Positions 8,512 to 16,436 of a stretch of DNA of 64,000 bases are shown here, piece by piece (position 1 is the first letter of the stretch; the number at the start of each line of letters is the position of its first letter). Position numbers and translations under genes: made by a program. Source of the DNA: JAENVU01 sp963756815 (lineage in GTDB: Bacteria; Actinomycetota; Acidimicrobiia; IMCC26256; JAENVU01); contig CAVWPR010000005.1 of assembly GCA_963756815.1 (NCBI GenBank), positions 186,001 through 250,000 of the forward strand, given 5' to 3'. The notes beneath the pieces were generated by a model. The model was not told where the DNA came from and did not search any database. It saw only the letters and a list, made by a program, of their open reading frames with translations.

Positions 8512-9188
8512 CGCAACGAGTCCGCGTCGAAGCGACTCCGCCCGCGCCCGTCGAGCGTGCCTCGCGCCCGCACGACGTCGAGCTCCCCGTTGCGCGCCGA
8601 GTACGCGACCGCGATCGCGACATTGGGTTCGACGGCGAGCGTGATCGCGGCGATCGCGCCGTCCTGCTGGCCGAAGAGACCGTCCGATCGATTCACGCTG
8701 CGCACCGTGGCGGCGCGGGCGACCGTCAACGTGCGCGCGACGTCCGTGCCCTTGTCGAACGTCGCGTACACGTCCACGCGGTCGCCGGGCCGGATCGCAC
8801 CACCGAGCGCGTGCTCCGGAGTGACGGGGATCGTGACGTCACGACCTGGGGGCACCGCGCCGCCGAGGGCGTCGAGCGAGATTGCCGCGCCGGCTCGGAC
8901 CGGGGTGCGGAGCACGCGACCGACCGGAGCGGCGCGGTCCGCCCGCTCGAGCCCCGCGATCATCGGACCGGGGGCACGGACCTCCGCCTCGGAGAGGTCA
9001 CCGCGGGTCAGCACGTGCCCGAGCTCCAGGTCGGCGGCGGCGACGAAGACCATGGTCCCCGGCGCCGGCGCTCGGGTCATCCGGAGTCCTCCGACCACGG
9101 AGACCGCCACGAGCACGAGCCCGGCCACGACCCGGACGTCGATCGCCGGCCGACGGAGCCGTCGGAGACCGATCGTGGCGGCGCTCAT
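8508..9188 (-). CDS. SAF-domain protein (CpaB/RcpC-like)
   Basis: 226 residues, ATG at 9188, first gene of the Tad operon. It has an N-terminal membrane helix (VRVVAGLVLVAVSVVGGL), then an SAF domain (VFVAAADLELGHVLTRGDL) and the CpaB core (GRVLRTPVRAGAAIS, ALGGAIRPGDRVDVYATF). CpaB proteins of diderms work with the secretin and bind cell wall; here no secretin is present, so a role in guiding the pilus through peptidoglycan is a guess. The stop overlaps the tadZ start. Confidence 0.85.
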   Translation of the reverse strand: MSAATIGLRRLRRPAIDVRVVAGLVLVAVSVVGGLRMTRAPAPGTMVFVAAADLELGHVLTRGDLSEAEVRAPGPMIAGLERADRAAPVGRVLRTPVRAGAAISLDALGGAVPPGRDVTIPVTPEHALGGAIRPGDRVDVYATFDKGTDVARTLTVARAATVRSVNRSDGLFGQQDGAIAAITLAVEPNVAIAVAYSARNGELDVVRARGTLDGRGRSRFDADSLR

Positions 9189-9299
9189 CGGACCCGACCG
9201 TCGGCTGCACCACCGATCGCGCCGTCGGACCGAGCCGGTACGCTCGCCGCCGTCCACGGCAATCGGACGATTCCCGACCCGAACGAGGCGAGCGGACCC

Positions 9300-9530
9300 A
9301 TGGAGGACGAACTTCCCGCCCCCCTGTTGAAGCCGGCCGATGTGGCGCGGGTCCTCAACGTGACGGTGACGCAGGTGTACACGCTCATGCGCTCCGGCGA
9401 CCTCCCGGCCCTGAAGATCGGCAAGAAGGGCGTGTGGCGTGTGAGCCGCGACACGCTCGAGACGTATCTCGCCGAGCTGGAGGCCGAGGCACGCGCCCGC
9501 ACCCCGCTCACCGATCCCGCCCCCGGCTGA
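9300..9530 (+). CDS. Excisionase-family HTH DNA-binding protein
   Basis: 76 residues, ATG at 9300. The sequence LLKPADVARVLNVTVTQVYTLMRSGDLPALKIGKKGVWRVSRDTLETYL is the compact winged HTH seen in the excisionase/MerR-like family, followed by an acidic tail. Such stand-alone proteins act as transcription factors or nucleoid helpers; with no integrase or att site nearby a recombination role is unlikely. It is divergent from the Tad operon (111 bases apart), so it may regulate it. A TACGCT hexamer at 9239-9244 could be its -10, giving a leader of about 55 bases. The 3' end overlaps the convergent next gene by 23 bases. Confidence 0.88.
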   Translation: MEDELPAPLLKPADVARVLNVTVTQVYTLMRSGDLPALKIGKKGVWRVSRDTLETYLAELEAEARARTPLTDPAPG

Positions 9531-9831
9531 CGCGGATCACCGCGTCGAGGCGGACCTCGTGGATCCGGCCCGGCGCCACTCGCGCCGTTCCCGTGTCGTC
9601 CCGTACCTCGGCGAGGCGGAGCCAATCCGCCCCGATCCGAACGATCCGACCGCGCATGGCCCAGCCGTCGGCGGTCGCGAGGAGCACCACCTCGCCCGGC
9701 CCGATGCGGCGGAGCGCGGTCGGGAAGTCACGAACGGCGTCGCCGGCGGCGAGGATCTCACGAGCGTGCTCGACCTGCTCGCATCGCTCCTCGGCGGCCA
9801 GATCGGCCGTGATCGCATCGAACTCGTCCAT
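9508..9831 (-). CDS. Conserved hypothetical protein, small beta-barrel-like
   Basis: 107 residues from ATG 9831. It opens with a helical stretch (DEFDAITADLAAEERCEQVEHARE), then LRRIGPGEVVLLATADGWAMRGRIVRIGADWLRLAEV, which alternates like a small Sm- or SH3-type barrel. No family is recognised. It is cytoplasmic by composition. Its 3' end overlaps the HTH gene on the other strand by 23 bases. The ATG chosen is where family-like sequence begins; upstream the sequence is AT-rich and reading further in this frame reaches 9882 without convincing coding character. Confidence 0.65.
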   Translation of the reverse strand: MDEFDAITADLAAEERCEQVEHAREILAAGDAVRDFPTALRRIGPGEVVLLATADGWAMRGRIVRIGADWLRLAEVRDDTGTARVAPGRIHEVRLDAVIRVSRGRDR

Positions 9832-9882
9832 CCGTGGACTGCCCTTTCCCTGCGATTCCCACCGTCCGTGGTGGGGGGCCAC

Positions 9883-10039
9883 GTAGCGTAGTCAGCGCCG
9901 CCATCGGATACTTCGCGGCTTTCGAGAAATTTCTTCTTGACTTCTTCAACACTCTTCCACATGCTGTGCAACGTAACCAGAGGCAACTGAACGATTCTTC
10001 GCGGAACGACGAATCGGATCCCTGATCAGGCGGCCACGG
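9883..10039. promoter_or_regulatory. AT-rich divergent intergenic region
   Basis: About 46% G+C over 9911-9990 against about 72% around it. It separates the minus-strand unknown gene from the LysM gene. It holds a perfect 8-base palindrome GAAATTTC, the repeated element AAGAAGTCAAGAAG (read on the minus strand), and a TTGACT hexamer at 9937-9942. I could not define a convincing -10 for either side. It probably carries promoters or protein-binding sites for both genes. Confidence 0.5.
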
Positions 10040-10758
10040 ATGGCACACCAGGACCTGGAACTGCGCACCGCGATCGAGCTCGCGGCCTGGGCGGTCGCAA
10101 TGGCGGGTGGCGCGCTGCTCGGGCTCGCGCTGGCGGCCGAGCTGCTGCGCCGGGCCCGTACCGCCGCCGGGCTCGTCGCCCTCGCGGATCGACTCCTGCC
10201 CACCACCGCCCGCCGAGTGGCGGCGGCGCTCCTGACCGCACTGGCCGCTACCACCGCGGTGGCGGTGCCACACGCAGCCCGGGGCGATGACCACGTGCGC
10301 TCGTGGCTCGTCGAGGGCGCGCCCGCGGCGTCTCCCGCGTCCCCGACGGCGACGTCGTCGCTCCCCACGACGACGTCGACCAGTGCGCCGCCGGTACTCG
10401 GCAGCTCGCCGACGACGACGCGCCGCCACCGGTCCCCGCACCCGTCGCGGCGCCACGTCCCCGCACGGTGCTCCGCCCACCGGCTGCGGCACCCGCACCG
10501 CACGCGTCCTCCGCGCCCGCCCCGCCGGCGGCCTCTTCGCCGCTCCCGGACGCAGCGGTCACGACGTACACGGTGCGTCCGGGTGACTGTCTCTGGTCCA
10601 TCGCCGCGACACGACTCGGCCGCGGCGCCACCACCCACGCGATCGATCGCGGGTGGCGCGCGATCTACGACGCGAACCGCGACTCGGTCGGATCGGACCC
10701 CAACCTGATCCATCCCGGTCTGGTGCTCACGCTTCCCCCGCTCGACCCCACCCCATGA
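10040..10758 (+). CDS. LysM-domain membrane protein, one frameshift
   Basis: ATG 10040. The N-terminus has two hydrophobic segments (LAAWAVAMAGGALLGLALAAEL and VAAALLTALAATTAVAVP), then a Ser/Thr/Pro linker. The frame changes near 10425, where one base is missing. The rest reads DDAPPPVPAPVAAP, a Pro/Ala linker, and a C-terminal LysM domain TYTVRPGDCLWSIAATRLG ... ANRDSVGSDPNLIHPGLVL. LysM binds peptidoglycan, so the protein should be anchored in the membrane with its C-terminus in the cell wall. Its stop overlaps the next ATG (ATGA). Confidence 0.8.
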
Positions 10759-11405
10759 CCCGCGAGGAGGCCTCCGTGCCCACTCTGTCCATCTCCGCCT
10801 GGTCCGATCCGATCATCGACACGCTCGGCCACGATCCCCGGTCGGACTACGTCGAGCGGTTCTGGTTACCGACCCTCGGACCGACGACGCTCCTCCTGCT
10901 CCGACGACTCGCTGGCCACCTCGACCGCGAACCCGGCGGGTGCGCGATCGATGTCGCCGACCTGTCCCAGGCCTTGGGCCTCGGGGCGCGCGAGGGGACG
11001 TCGTCGCCGCTGTTCCGCAGCCTCGACCGCCTGACGCAGTTCGACCTCGCGTGCTCCCCGGCGTCGCGGACGTATGCCGTGCGCCGCACGGTGCCGCCCG
11101 TCAACCGACGGCACGTCCAGCGGCTCCCGGCCTCGCTCCAGCGGGCCCACGACGCCTGGCTCGACGAGCGACTCTCGTCGACACCGCTCGAGCACGCCCG
11201 CAGTCGCGCCCGCCGACTCGCGTTCGTGCTGTTCGAGCAGGGTGACGACCTCGGGAGCGTCGAGCACACGTTGCTCGGCACCGGCTTCCACCCGACGATC
11301 TGCCGCGAGAGCGCGGAGTGGGCCCACGAGCGTCACCGCGCCGCGTTCGACGCGGCGAGCGCCGCGTCCGTGCCGGCCGAGCGCGGCCGCGACACCGCGG
11401 CCTGA
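10755..11405 (+). CDS. Hypothetical protein coupled to LysM gene
   Basis: 216 residues, ATG at 10755 in an ATGA overlap with the LysM gene. No membrane segment or signal peptide. It contains YVERFWLPTLGPTTLLLLRRLAGHL, then DVADLSQALGLGAREGTSSPLFRSLDRL, which looks like a winged-helix DNA-binding unit, and then VPPVNRRHVQRLPASLQRAHDAWL. No family name is recognised. The HTH-like reading is inference from helix spacing. Uninterrupted and with normal codon use for the window. Confidence 0.72.
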   Translation: MTREEASVPTLSISAWSDPIIDTLGHDPRSDYVERFWLPTLGPTTLLLLRRLAGHLDREPGGCAIDVADLSQALGLGAREGTSSPLFRSLDRLTQFDLACSPASRTYAVRRTVPPVNRRHVQRLPASLQRAHDAWLDERLSSTPLEHARSRARRLAFVLFEQGDDLGSVEHTLLGTGFHPTICRESAEWAHERHRAAFDAASAASVPAERGRDTAA

Positions 11406-11504
11406 GTCGCGGGTGGGGCAGCGCGCCGGAACCCTCCCTCCCCCTTCCGCCCCCGGTGCGCCGCCCCACCCGTTCCCCCTGATCCGACGCACGTACGCGT
11501 TGGC

Positions 11505-11510
11505 TACCCT
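11505..11510 (+). promoter_or_regulatory. -10 element TACCCT, leaderless sirtuin promoter
   Basis: TACCCT lies 6 bases before the GTG of the sirtuin gene with no ribosome-binding site between, the geometry of a leaderless transcript. No clear -35. Confidence 0.55.
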
Positions 11511-11516
11511 CCGCGC

Positions 11517-12281
11517 GTGGACACCGAGACCGACGCCCTCGACACCATCGCCGGCTGGCTGCGCGACGCGCGCGCCGTCGTGATCCTCACCGGCGCCGGC
11601 ATCTCCACCGACTCCGGCATCCCCGACTTCCGCGGCCCGAACGGCGTGTGGACGAAGAACCCCGCGGCCGAGAAGACCGCGACGTTGCAGCACTACGTGG
11701 CCGACCCCGAGGTGCGGAAGCTCGCCTGGCAGAACCGGCTGCGCTCGGAGATGTGGAACGCGGAGCCGAACGCCGGACACCACGCGGTCGCGGAGCTCGC
11801 ACGCGTGGCGAACGTGCACACCGTCGTGACCCAGAACGTCGACGGCCTGCACCGCGCCGCCGGCAGTGACCCCGAGCACCTGGTGGAGATCCACGGCACG
11901 GTGCACTTCGCCAAGTGCCTCGCCTGCGACTGGCGCGGGCCGATGGCCGAGACGCTCGACCGCGTGCGCGCCGGCGAGGAGGATCCCGCGTGCCTCGACT
12001 GCGGCGGGATGCTGAAGTCGGCCACGATCAGCTTCGGCGAGAACCTCGTGCCCGAGGACCTGGAGCGGGCCCAGCGCGCCGCCGAGGAGTGCGACGTCTT
12101 CCTCGCCCTCGGCACGTCGCTCGGCGTCTACCCGGCCGCGGCCCTCCCCGAGATCGCCCTCCGGCACGGCGCCCGGCTCGTGATCGTGAACCAGCAGGAG
12201 ACGCCGTTCGACGACGTCGCCGACGCCGTCAGCCACGCCGCACTCGGCGACCTGCTCCCGGCCCTCGTCGAGCGCATCTGA
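11517..12281 (+). CDS. cobB: NAD-dependent protein deacylase, sirtuin family
   Basis: 254 residues with GTG start. Seen: NAD-binding GAGISTDSGIPDFRG near residue 26, TQNVDGLH, the catalytic His in EIHGTVH, a zinc ribbon with CLAC and CLDC pairs, GTSLGVYPAA, and VNQQETPFD. Removes acetyl or longer acyl groups from lysines using NAD, producing nicotinamide and O-acyl-ADP-ribose; known targets include acetyl-CoA synthetase. Cytoplasmic. It is monocistronic, with a leaderless-type promoter upstream and a hairpin downstream. Confidence 0.93.
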   Translation: MDTETDALDTIAGWLRDARAVVILTGAGISTDSGIPDFRGPNGVWTKNPAAEKTATLQHYVADPEVRKLAWQNRLRSEMWNAEPNAGHHAVAELARVANVHTVVTQNVDGLHRAAGSDPEHLVEIHGTVHFAKCLACDWRGPMAETLDRVRAGEEDPACLDCGGMLKSATISFGENLVPEDLERAQRAAEECDVFLALGTSLGVYPAAALPEIALRHGARLVIVNQQETPFDDVADAVSHAALGDLLPALVERI

Positions 12282-12294
12282 CCCGTCCGACCCG

Positions 12295-12344
12295 CACTTT
12301 GCGGCTCTGAGGTGCCGTCTCGGTGTTGGGCGAGCCGCAAAGTG
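12295..12344 (+). terminator. Perfect 13-bp inverted repeat after the sirtuin gene
   Basis: CACTTTGCGGCTC at 12295-12307 pairs exactly with GAGCCGCAAAGTG at 12332-12344, loop 24 bases. No T tract follows. It sits 14 bases after the sirtuin stop and before the next promoter, so it could be a terminator, or a dispersed extragenic palindrome. Confidence 0.5.
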
Positions 12345-12386
12345 GGTGGGCGACACCTCCACTTGGGAATATCCGACCCGGCCAGG

Positions 12387-12392
12387 TAGGAT
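12387..12392 (+). promoter_or_regulatory. -10 element TAGGAT for the rhodanese-ThiF gene
   Basis: TTGGGA at 12363-12368, an 18-base spacer, then TAGGAT. The start codon is 44 bases downstream, leaving room for a leader. Confidence 0.45.
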
Positions 12393-12436
12393 TTCACCCT
12401 TCGATCCCACCGAACCGAGCCCGGAGCCCCCGACGC

Positions 12437-13621
12437 ATGCCCTCGTTCCGCGAGCTGCTCTCCCAGACGAAGTCCGAGATCACCGAGCTCACCCCCGCCG
12501 AGGCGGAGGCGAAGCTCGGCCAGGCCACGTTCCTCGACGTCCGCGAGCAGGACGAGTACGACGCCGGCACCATCCCCGGGTCGGTGTTCATCCCGCGCGG
12601 CCACCTCGAGAGCCAGGTGGAGAACAAGCTCCCCAAGCGCGACGGCGAGGTCGTCATCTACTGCGCCGGAGGCACGCGCTCCGCGTTCGCGGCGAAGACG
12701 CTCGAGGAGCTCGGCTACACGAACGTCGCGTCGATGAGCGGCGGGTTCGGCCAGTGGAAGAACGAGGACCGGCCGTGGATCACGCCCGCGGTCCTCACCG
12801 CCGAGCAGCGCGACCGCTACAAGCGCCACATCCTCCTGCCCGAGGTCGGTGAGGCCGGTCAGCAGAAGCTGCTCGAGTCCAAGGTGCTGCTGCTCGGCGC
12901 CGGTGGCCTCGGCTCACCCGCTGCGCTCTACCTCGCGGCCGCGGGCGTGGGCACGCTCGGCATCGTCGACATGGACGTGGTCGACGCGTCGAACCTGCAG
13001 CGCCAGATCCTCCACAACATCGACCGCATCGGCGAGCGCAAGGTCGACAGCGCGAAGAAGACGCTGACGATGCTCAACCCGGACGTGAACGTCGTGACCC
13101 ACGACGTGCGCTTCGGCGCCGACAACGTGATGGAGATCATCGACGGCTACGACGTCGTGCTCGACGGCACCGACAACTTCCCCACGCGCTACCTGCTCAA
13201 CGACGCATCGTTGCTGGCGCGGATCCCCGTCGTGCACGGCTCGATCTTCCGGTTCGAGGGTCAGGTCACGGTGTTCAAGCCCTACGAGGGCCCGTGCTAC
13301 CGCTGCCTGCTCCCCGAGCCGCCGCCGCCGGAGCTCGCGCCGAGCTGCGCGGAGGCGGGCGTGCTCGGCGTGCTGCCGGGCATCGTCGGGTCGATCCAGG
13401 CGCTCGAGACGATCAAGCTCCTCCTCGACCTCGGCGACCCGCTGATCGGCCGGCTCCTCGCGTACGACGCGCTCGAGCAGTCGTTCCGCACCTTCAAGGT
13501 CCGACGGGACCCGAAGTGCCCGGCGTGCGGCGAGGACGCGGCCCCGATCGTGATCGCGGAGTACGACCAGCACTGCCTGCCCCACGCCGTCCTCGCCGAC
13601 GGCAGCGTGCTCGGGCACTGA
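12437..13621 (+). CDS. Rhodanese-ThiF adenylyltransferase/sulfurtransferase (MoeZ/MoeB-like)
   Basis: 394 residues, ATG 12437. Residues 10-115 form a rhodanese domain with active-site loop CAGGTRS (Cys76). Residues 120-394 are a ThiF/MoeB E1-like domain: GAGGLGSPAALYLAAAGVG with the nucleotide-binding glycines, DMDVVDASNLQRQ, DGTDNFPTRYLLND, and two zinc CxxC pairs (CYRC and CPAC). It adenylates and thiolates the C-terminal Gly of a sulfur-carrier protein such as MoaD, ThiS or CysO. MoeZ and MOCS3 usually carry the rhodanese at the C-terminus; here it is N-terminal. Intact. Confidence 0.92.
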   Translation: MPSFRELLSQTKSEITELTPAEAEAKLGQATFLDVREQDEYDAGTIPGSVFIPRGHLESQVENKLPKRDGEVVIYCAGGTRSAFAAKTLEELGYTNVASMSGGFGQWKNEDRPWITPAVLTAEQRDRYKRHILLPEVGEAGQQKLLESKVLLLGAGGLGSPAALYLAAAGVGTLGIVDMDVVDASNLQRQILHNIDRIGERKVDSAKKTLTMLNPDVNVVTHDVRFGADNVMEIIDGYDVVLDGTDNFPTRYLLNDASLLARIPVVHGSIFRFEGQVTVFKPYEGPCYRCLLPEPPPPELAPSCAEAGVLGVLPGIVGSIQALETIKLLLDLGDPLIGRLLAYDALEQSFRTFKVRRDPKCPACGEDAAPIVIAEYDQHCLPHAVLADGSVLGH

Positions 13622-13684
13622 CCACCCGCCGCTGACCGGCGCGACGACGCGCGGTCTCGACGTCTCGACGCTCTCGACGCGCGC

Positions 13685-15181
13685 CTACCGGCGTCGCGTC
13701 GGGGCGGGCGGGCTGCTCGCCAGCTCGAGCAGCGTGCGCACACCGAAGCCGGTGCCGCCCCGCCGGACGTACCCGTCGTCGGCCGACGCCCGGGCCGGAC
13801 CGGCGATGTCGAGGTGCACCCACGGGACGCCGTCGACGAACTCCTGCAGGAACAGGCCCGCCGTGAGCGCGCCGCCGTACCCGCCGTGACTGATGTTCTT
13901 CATGTCGGCGATCTCGGAGTCGAGCATCTTGCGGTACTCCTTGGGCAGCGGGAGCGGCCACATCGACTCACCCGCACGCTCGGCCGCCGCCTCGACCCGC
14001 TCACCGAAGGCCTCGTCCCCCGCGAACAGCCCGGCGATCTTCTCCCCGAGCGCCACCACGCACGCGCCGGTGAGCGTGGCGAGGTCGACGATCCCGTCGG
14101 GCTTGCCCTCCGCCGCGAGCGCGAGCGCGTCGGCGAGGATCAGGCGGCCCTCGGCGTCGGTGTTCAGCACCTCGGCGGTCTTGCCGTTGCGGAAGGTGAG
14201 CACGTCGCCGGGGCGGATCGCGTCGCCACTCGGCATGTTCTCGACCATCGGTGTGTACGCCACCACCTTGGTGGTCACGCCGAGCCCCGACAACGCGGAC
14301 ATCGCGGCGATCACCGCGGCCGCGCCGCCCATGTCGGTCTTCATCGTCTCCATCCCGCTCCCGGTCTTGAGCGAGAGGCCACCGGAGTCGAACACCACGC
14401 CCTTGCCGACGAGGGCGAGCGAGCCCTTCGCGCGTGGCGGCGAGTACGTCATCTTCACGAGGCGTGGCGGCTGCTCGGAGCCCTGACCGACGCCCAGCAC
14501 CCCGCCGAGCTTCTGCCGCTTCATCGCGGCGACGTCGAGGACCTCGACCTTCACGTTCTTGCCCCGGAGGAGCTGCTGCGCGGCCTTGGCGAACCGATCG
14601 GGTGAGAGCTCGCGTGCCGGCGTGTTCACCATGTCGCGCGCCCACGCGACCGCGTTCGCGACCACCTCGCCGCGCGCCACACCCTTCTTCAGGGTCGCGG
14701 TGCCGCCGTCGACGAGCAGCGTGACGGCGCGGATCTTCGTCGCCTTCTTCGCGGTGCGGTACTCGTCGAACGAGTAGCTGCCGAGCAGCACGCCCTCCGC
14801 GATCGCCTGGCCGACCGCAGCACGGTCCAGCGCCGCGGGTGCGGCGTCGGCGAGCGTCGTCGCGACCCGCGCCGACGCGGAGGCCCGCTGGGCCACGAGC
14901 GCGGCGGCCGTGCGCAGGCCGTCGAGGGTCACGTCGTCGGCGGGCCCGAGCCCCACGAGGAGCGCACTGGGCGCGCTCCCCTCGAGCGGGACGAACAGCG
15001 CCTGGCCGGGCTTGCCCTCGAACCCGGCGCGCGCCATGAAGGTGTCGAGCGATCCGGGAAAGGCGGCGGCGATCGCATCGGCGCCGGCGCCGATCGACGG
15101 ACCGTCGGTGACGGGCACGGCGAGGACGTCGGCTCGGGCGCGAGCGGGTGCGGTGGACGCGACGGTGAACGAGATCGGCAC
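13685..15181 (-). CDS. pepA: Leucyl aminopeptidase, M17 family
   Basis: 498 residues, GTG start at 15181 preceded by CAGGAG. The M17 catalytic domain is complete: VGKGVVFDSGGLSLKTGSG (metal ligands Lys and Asp), MKTDMGGAAAV, and the signature NTDAEGRLILADAL. A two-metal cytosolic exopeptidase that removes N-terminal residues and recycles peptides. A TAAGCT hexamer on this strand at 15303-15308 is a possible -10, implying a leader of about 120 bases. Divergent from the GT2 gene. Confidence 0.95.
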   Translation of the reverse strand: MPISFTVASTAPARARADVLAVPVTDGPSIGAGADAIAAAFPGSLDTFMARAGFEGKPGQALFVPLEGSAPSALLVGLGPADDVTLDGLRTAAALVAQRASASARVATTLADAAPAALDRAAVGQAIAEGVLLGSYSFDEYRTAKKATKIRAVTLLVDGGTATLKKGVARGEVVANAVAWARDMVNTPARELSPDRFAKAAQQLLRGKNVKVEVLDVAAMKRQKLGGVLGVGQGSEQPPRLVKMTYSPPRAKGSLALVGKGVVFDSGGLSLKTGSGMETMKTDMGGAAAVIAAMSALSGLGVTTKVVAYTPMVENMPSGDAIRPGDVLTFRNGKTAEVLNTDAEGRLILADALALAAEGKPDGIVDLATLTGACVVALGEKIAGLFAGDEAFGERVEAAAERAGESMWPLPLPKEYRKMLDSEIADMKNISHGGYGGALTAGLFLQEFVDGVPWVHLDIAGPARASADDGYVRRGGTGFGVRTLLELASSPPAPTRRR

Positions 15182-15362
15182 GGGGGCTCCTGAGGTCAGG
15201 GGGCGAGGCGAGCGGTGCTCCGGGGGTCGACCGTCAGCGGCGGACCGGCCGACCCGTCCGCCGGCTCGCGACGACGAACGGGGCGCGGAAACGCATCGGT
15301 ACCGAGCTTAGGAGCCCCCGGGGCGCCGACCCGGAGTTCCGGCCGGCGCCGGAGGTCCGACC

Positions 15363-15368
15363 TAAGCT
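15363..15368 (+). promoter_or_regulatory. -10 element TAAGCT, leaderless GT2 promoter
   Basis: TAAGCT ends 7 bases before ATG 15376, with no ribosome-binding site. The promoter faces away from pepA. Confidence 0.55.
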
Positions 15369-15375
15369 CGCCGCA

Positions 15376-16413
15376 ATGGCGAGCGAGCTGGGCACCACCG
15401 GCGGAGCCGTCCCGAGCGGTACCCCCGACGAGATCACTTCGCCGTCGGCCGTCGACCCGCCCCCGGTCGTGGAGCGCGCCACCCTCTCGATCGTCATCCC
15501 GGCGTACAACGAGGCCGACTCGATCGAGGTGTCGCTGAAGGAGCTGCTCGGCGTCGTCGACGACGTCGACGCCGACACCCAGGTGATCGTGGTGGACGAC
15601 GGCAGCACCGACGGCACCGCGTCGGTCGTGCGCGCCACCAAGGCCGCCGACCCGCGGGTCCGGCTGCTGCGGCTGCGCCGGAACCAGGGGAAGTCGCAGG
15701 CGCTGCAGATCGGCCTCGGCGCCGCCACGGGCGACGTCGTCATCATCATGGACGCCGACGGGCAGGACGACCCGCACGAGATCCCGAGCATGCTCGAGGC
15801 GCTCGACACCGGGCTCGACCTGGTCACCGGCCGCCGGCGGGACCGCCAGGACCGCCTGGTGAAGCGCTCGACGTCGAAGCTCTACAACTGGACCACGCGC
15901 CGCATCACCGGCGTCGACGGCCACGACTTCAACTGCGGCTTCAAGGCGATGCGCGCCGAGGTGGCGCGCTCGCTCGACCTCTACGGCGACCTGCACCGCT
16001 ACATCCCGGTGCTCGGAGCGTGGGCCGGGTTCCGCGTCGGCGAGATCGAGGTGAACCACCGGCCGCGCTTCGCCGGCGAGAGCAAGTTCGGGGGGGCGCG
16101 CTTCTGGCGGGGCTACCTGGACCTGCTGACGGTGAAGTTCCTCACGACGTACACGAACCGTCCGCTCCACCTCCTCGGCTCGCTGGGCACGGCGCTCGGG
16201 GCACTCGGCGGGATCATCCTCGCCTGGCTCTCCGTCGAGTGGCTCTTCGGCACCGGGATCGGGACCCGACCGTTGCTCACCGCCGGGGTGCTGCTCGTGA
16301 TCGTGGGCGTGCAGCTCATCTCGCTCGGACTCGTCGCCGAGCTCATCGTGTCGCTGTCGCGTCGCAACGGGGACCGACGACGGTACGAGGACATGCTCGT
16401 CGAAGACGGCTGA
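15376..16413 (+). CDS. Family 2 glycosyltransferase, polyprenyl-phosphate sugar synthase type
   Basis: 345 residues. GT-A core: LSIVIPAYNEADSIEVSL at about 36-53, VVDDGSTDGT, the metal-binding DADGQDD, then NCGFKAMRA and the DPM1-type segment FAGESKFG. Two C-terminal membrane helices (LLGSLGTALGALGGIILAWL, LLTAGVLLVIVGVQLISLGL) anchor it. Enzymes of this type load a sugar from a nucleotide donor onto undecaprenyl or decaprenyl phosphate for use outside the membrane, which suits the several large membrane proteins nearby. Sugar identity unknown. Confidence 0.9.
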   Translation: MASELGTTGGAVPSGTPDEITSPSAVDPPPVVERATLSIVIPAYNEADSIEVSLKELLGVVDDVDADTQVIVVDDGSTDGTASVVRATKAADPRVRLLRLRRNQGKSQALQIGLGAATGDVVIIMDADGQDDPHEIPSMLEALDTGLDLVTGRRRDRQDRLVKRSTSKLYNWTTRRITGVDGHDFNCGFKAMRAEVARSLDLYGDLHRYIPVLGAWAGFRVGEIEVNHRPRFAGESKFGGARFWRGYLDLLTVKFLTTYTNRPLHLLGSLGTALGALGGIILAWLSVEWLFGTGIGTRPLLTAGVLLVIVGVQLISLGLVAELIVSLSRRNGDRRRYEDMLVEDG

Positions 16414-16436
16414 CCGGAGCTCGACGAATCGTCGCC

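Noticed and set aside
13650..13684. Repeats of CTCGACG between the ThiF and pepA genes
   Set aside because: Only a short low-complexity stretch at a convergent gene end; no hairpin or longer repeat unit.
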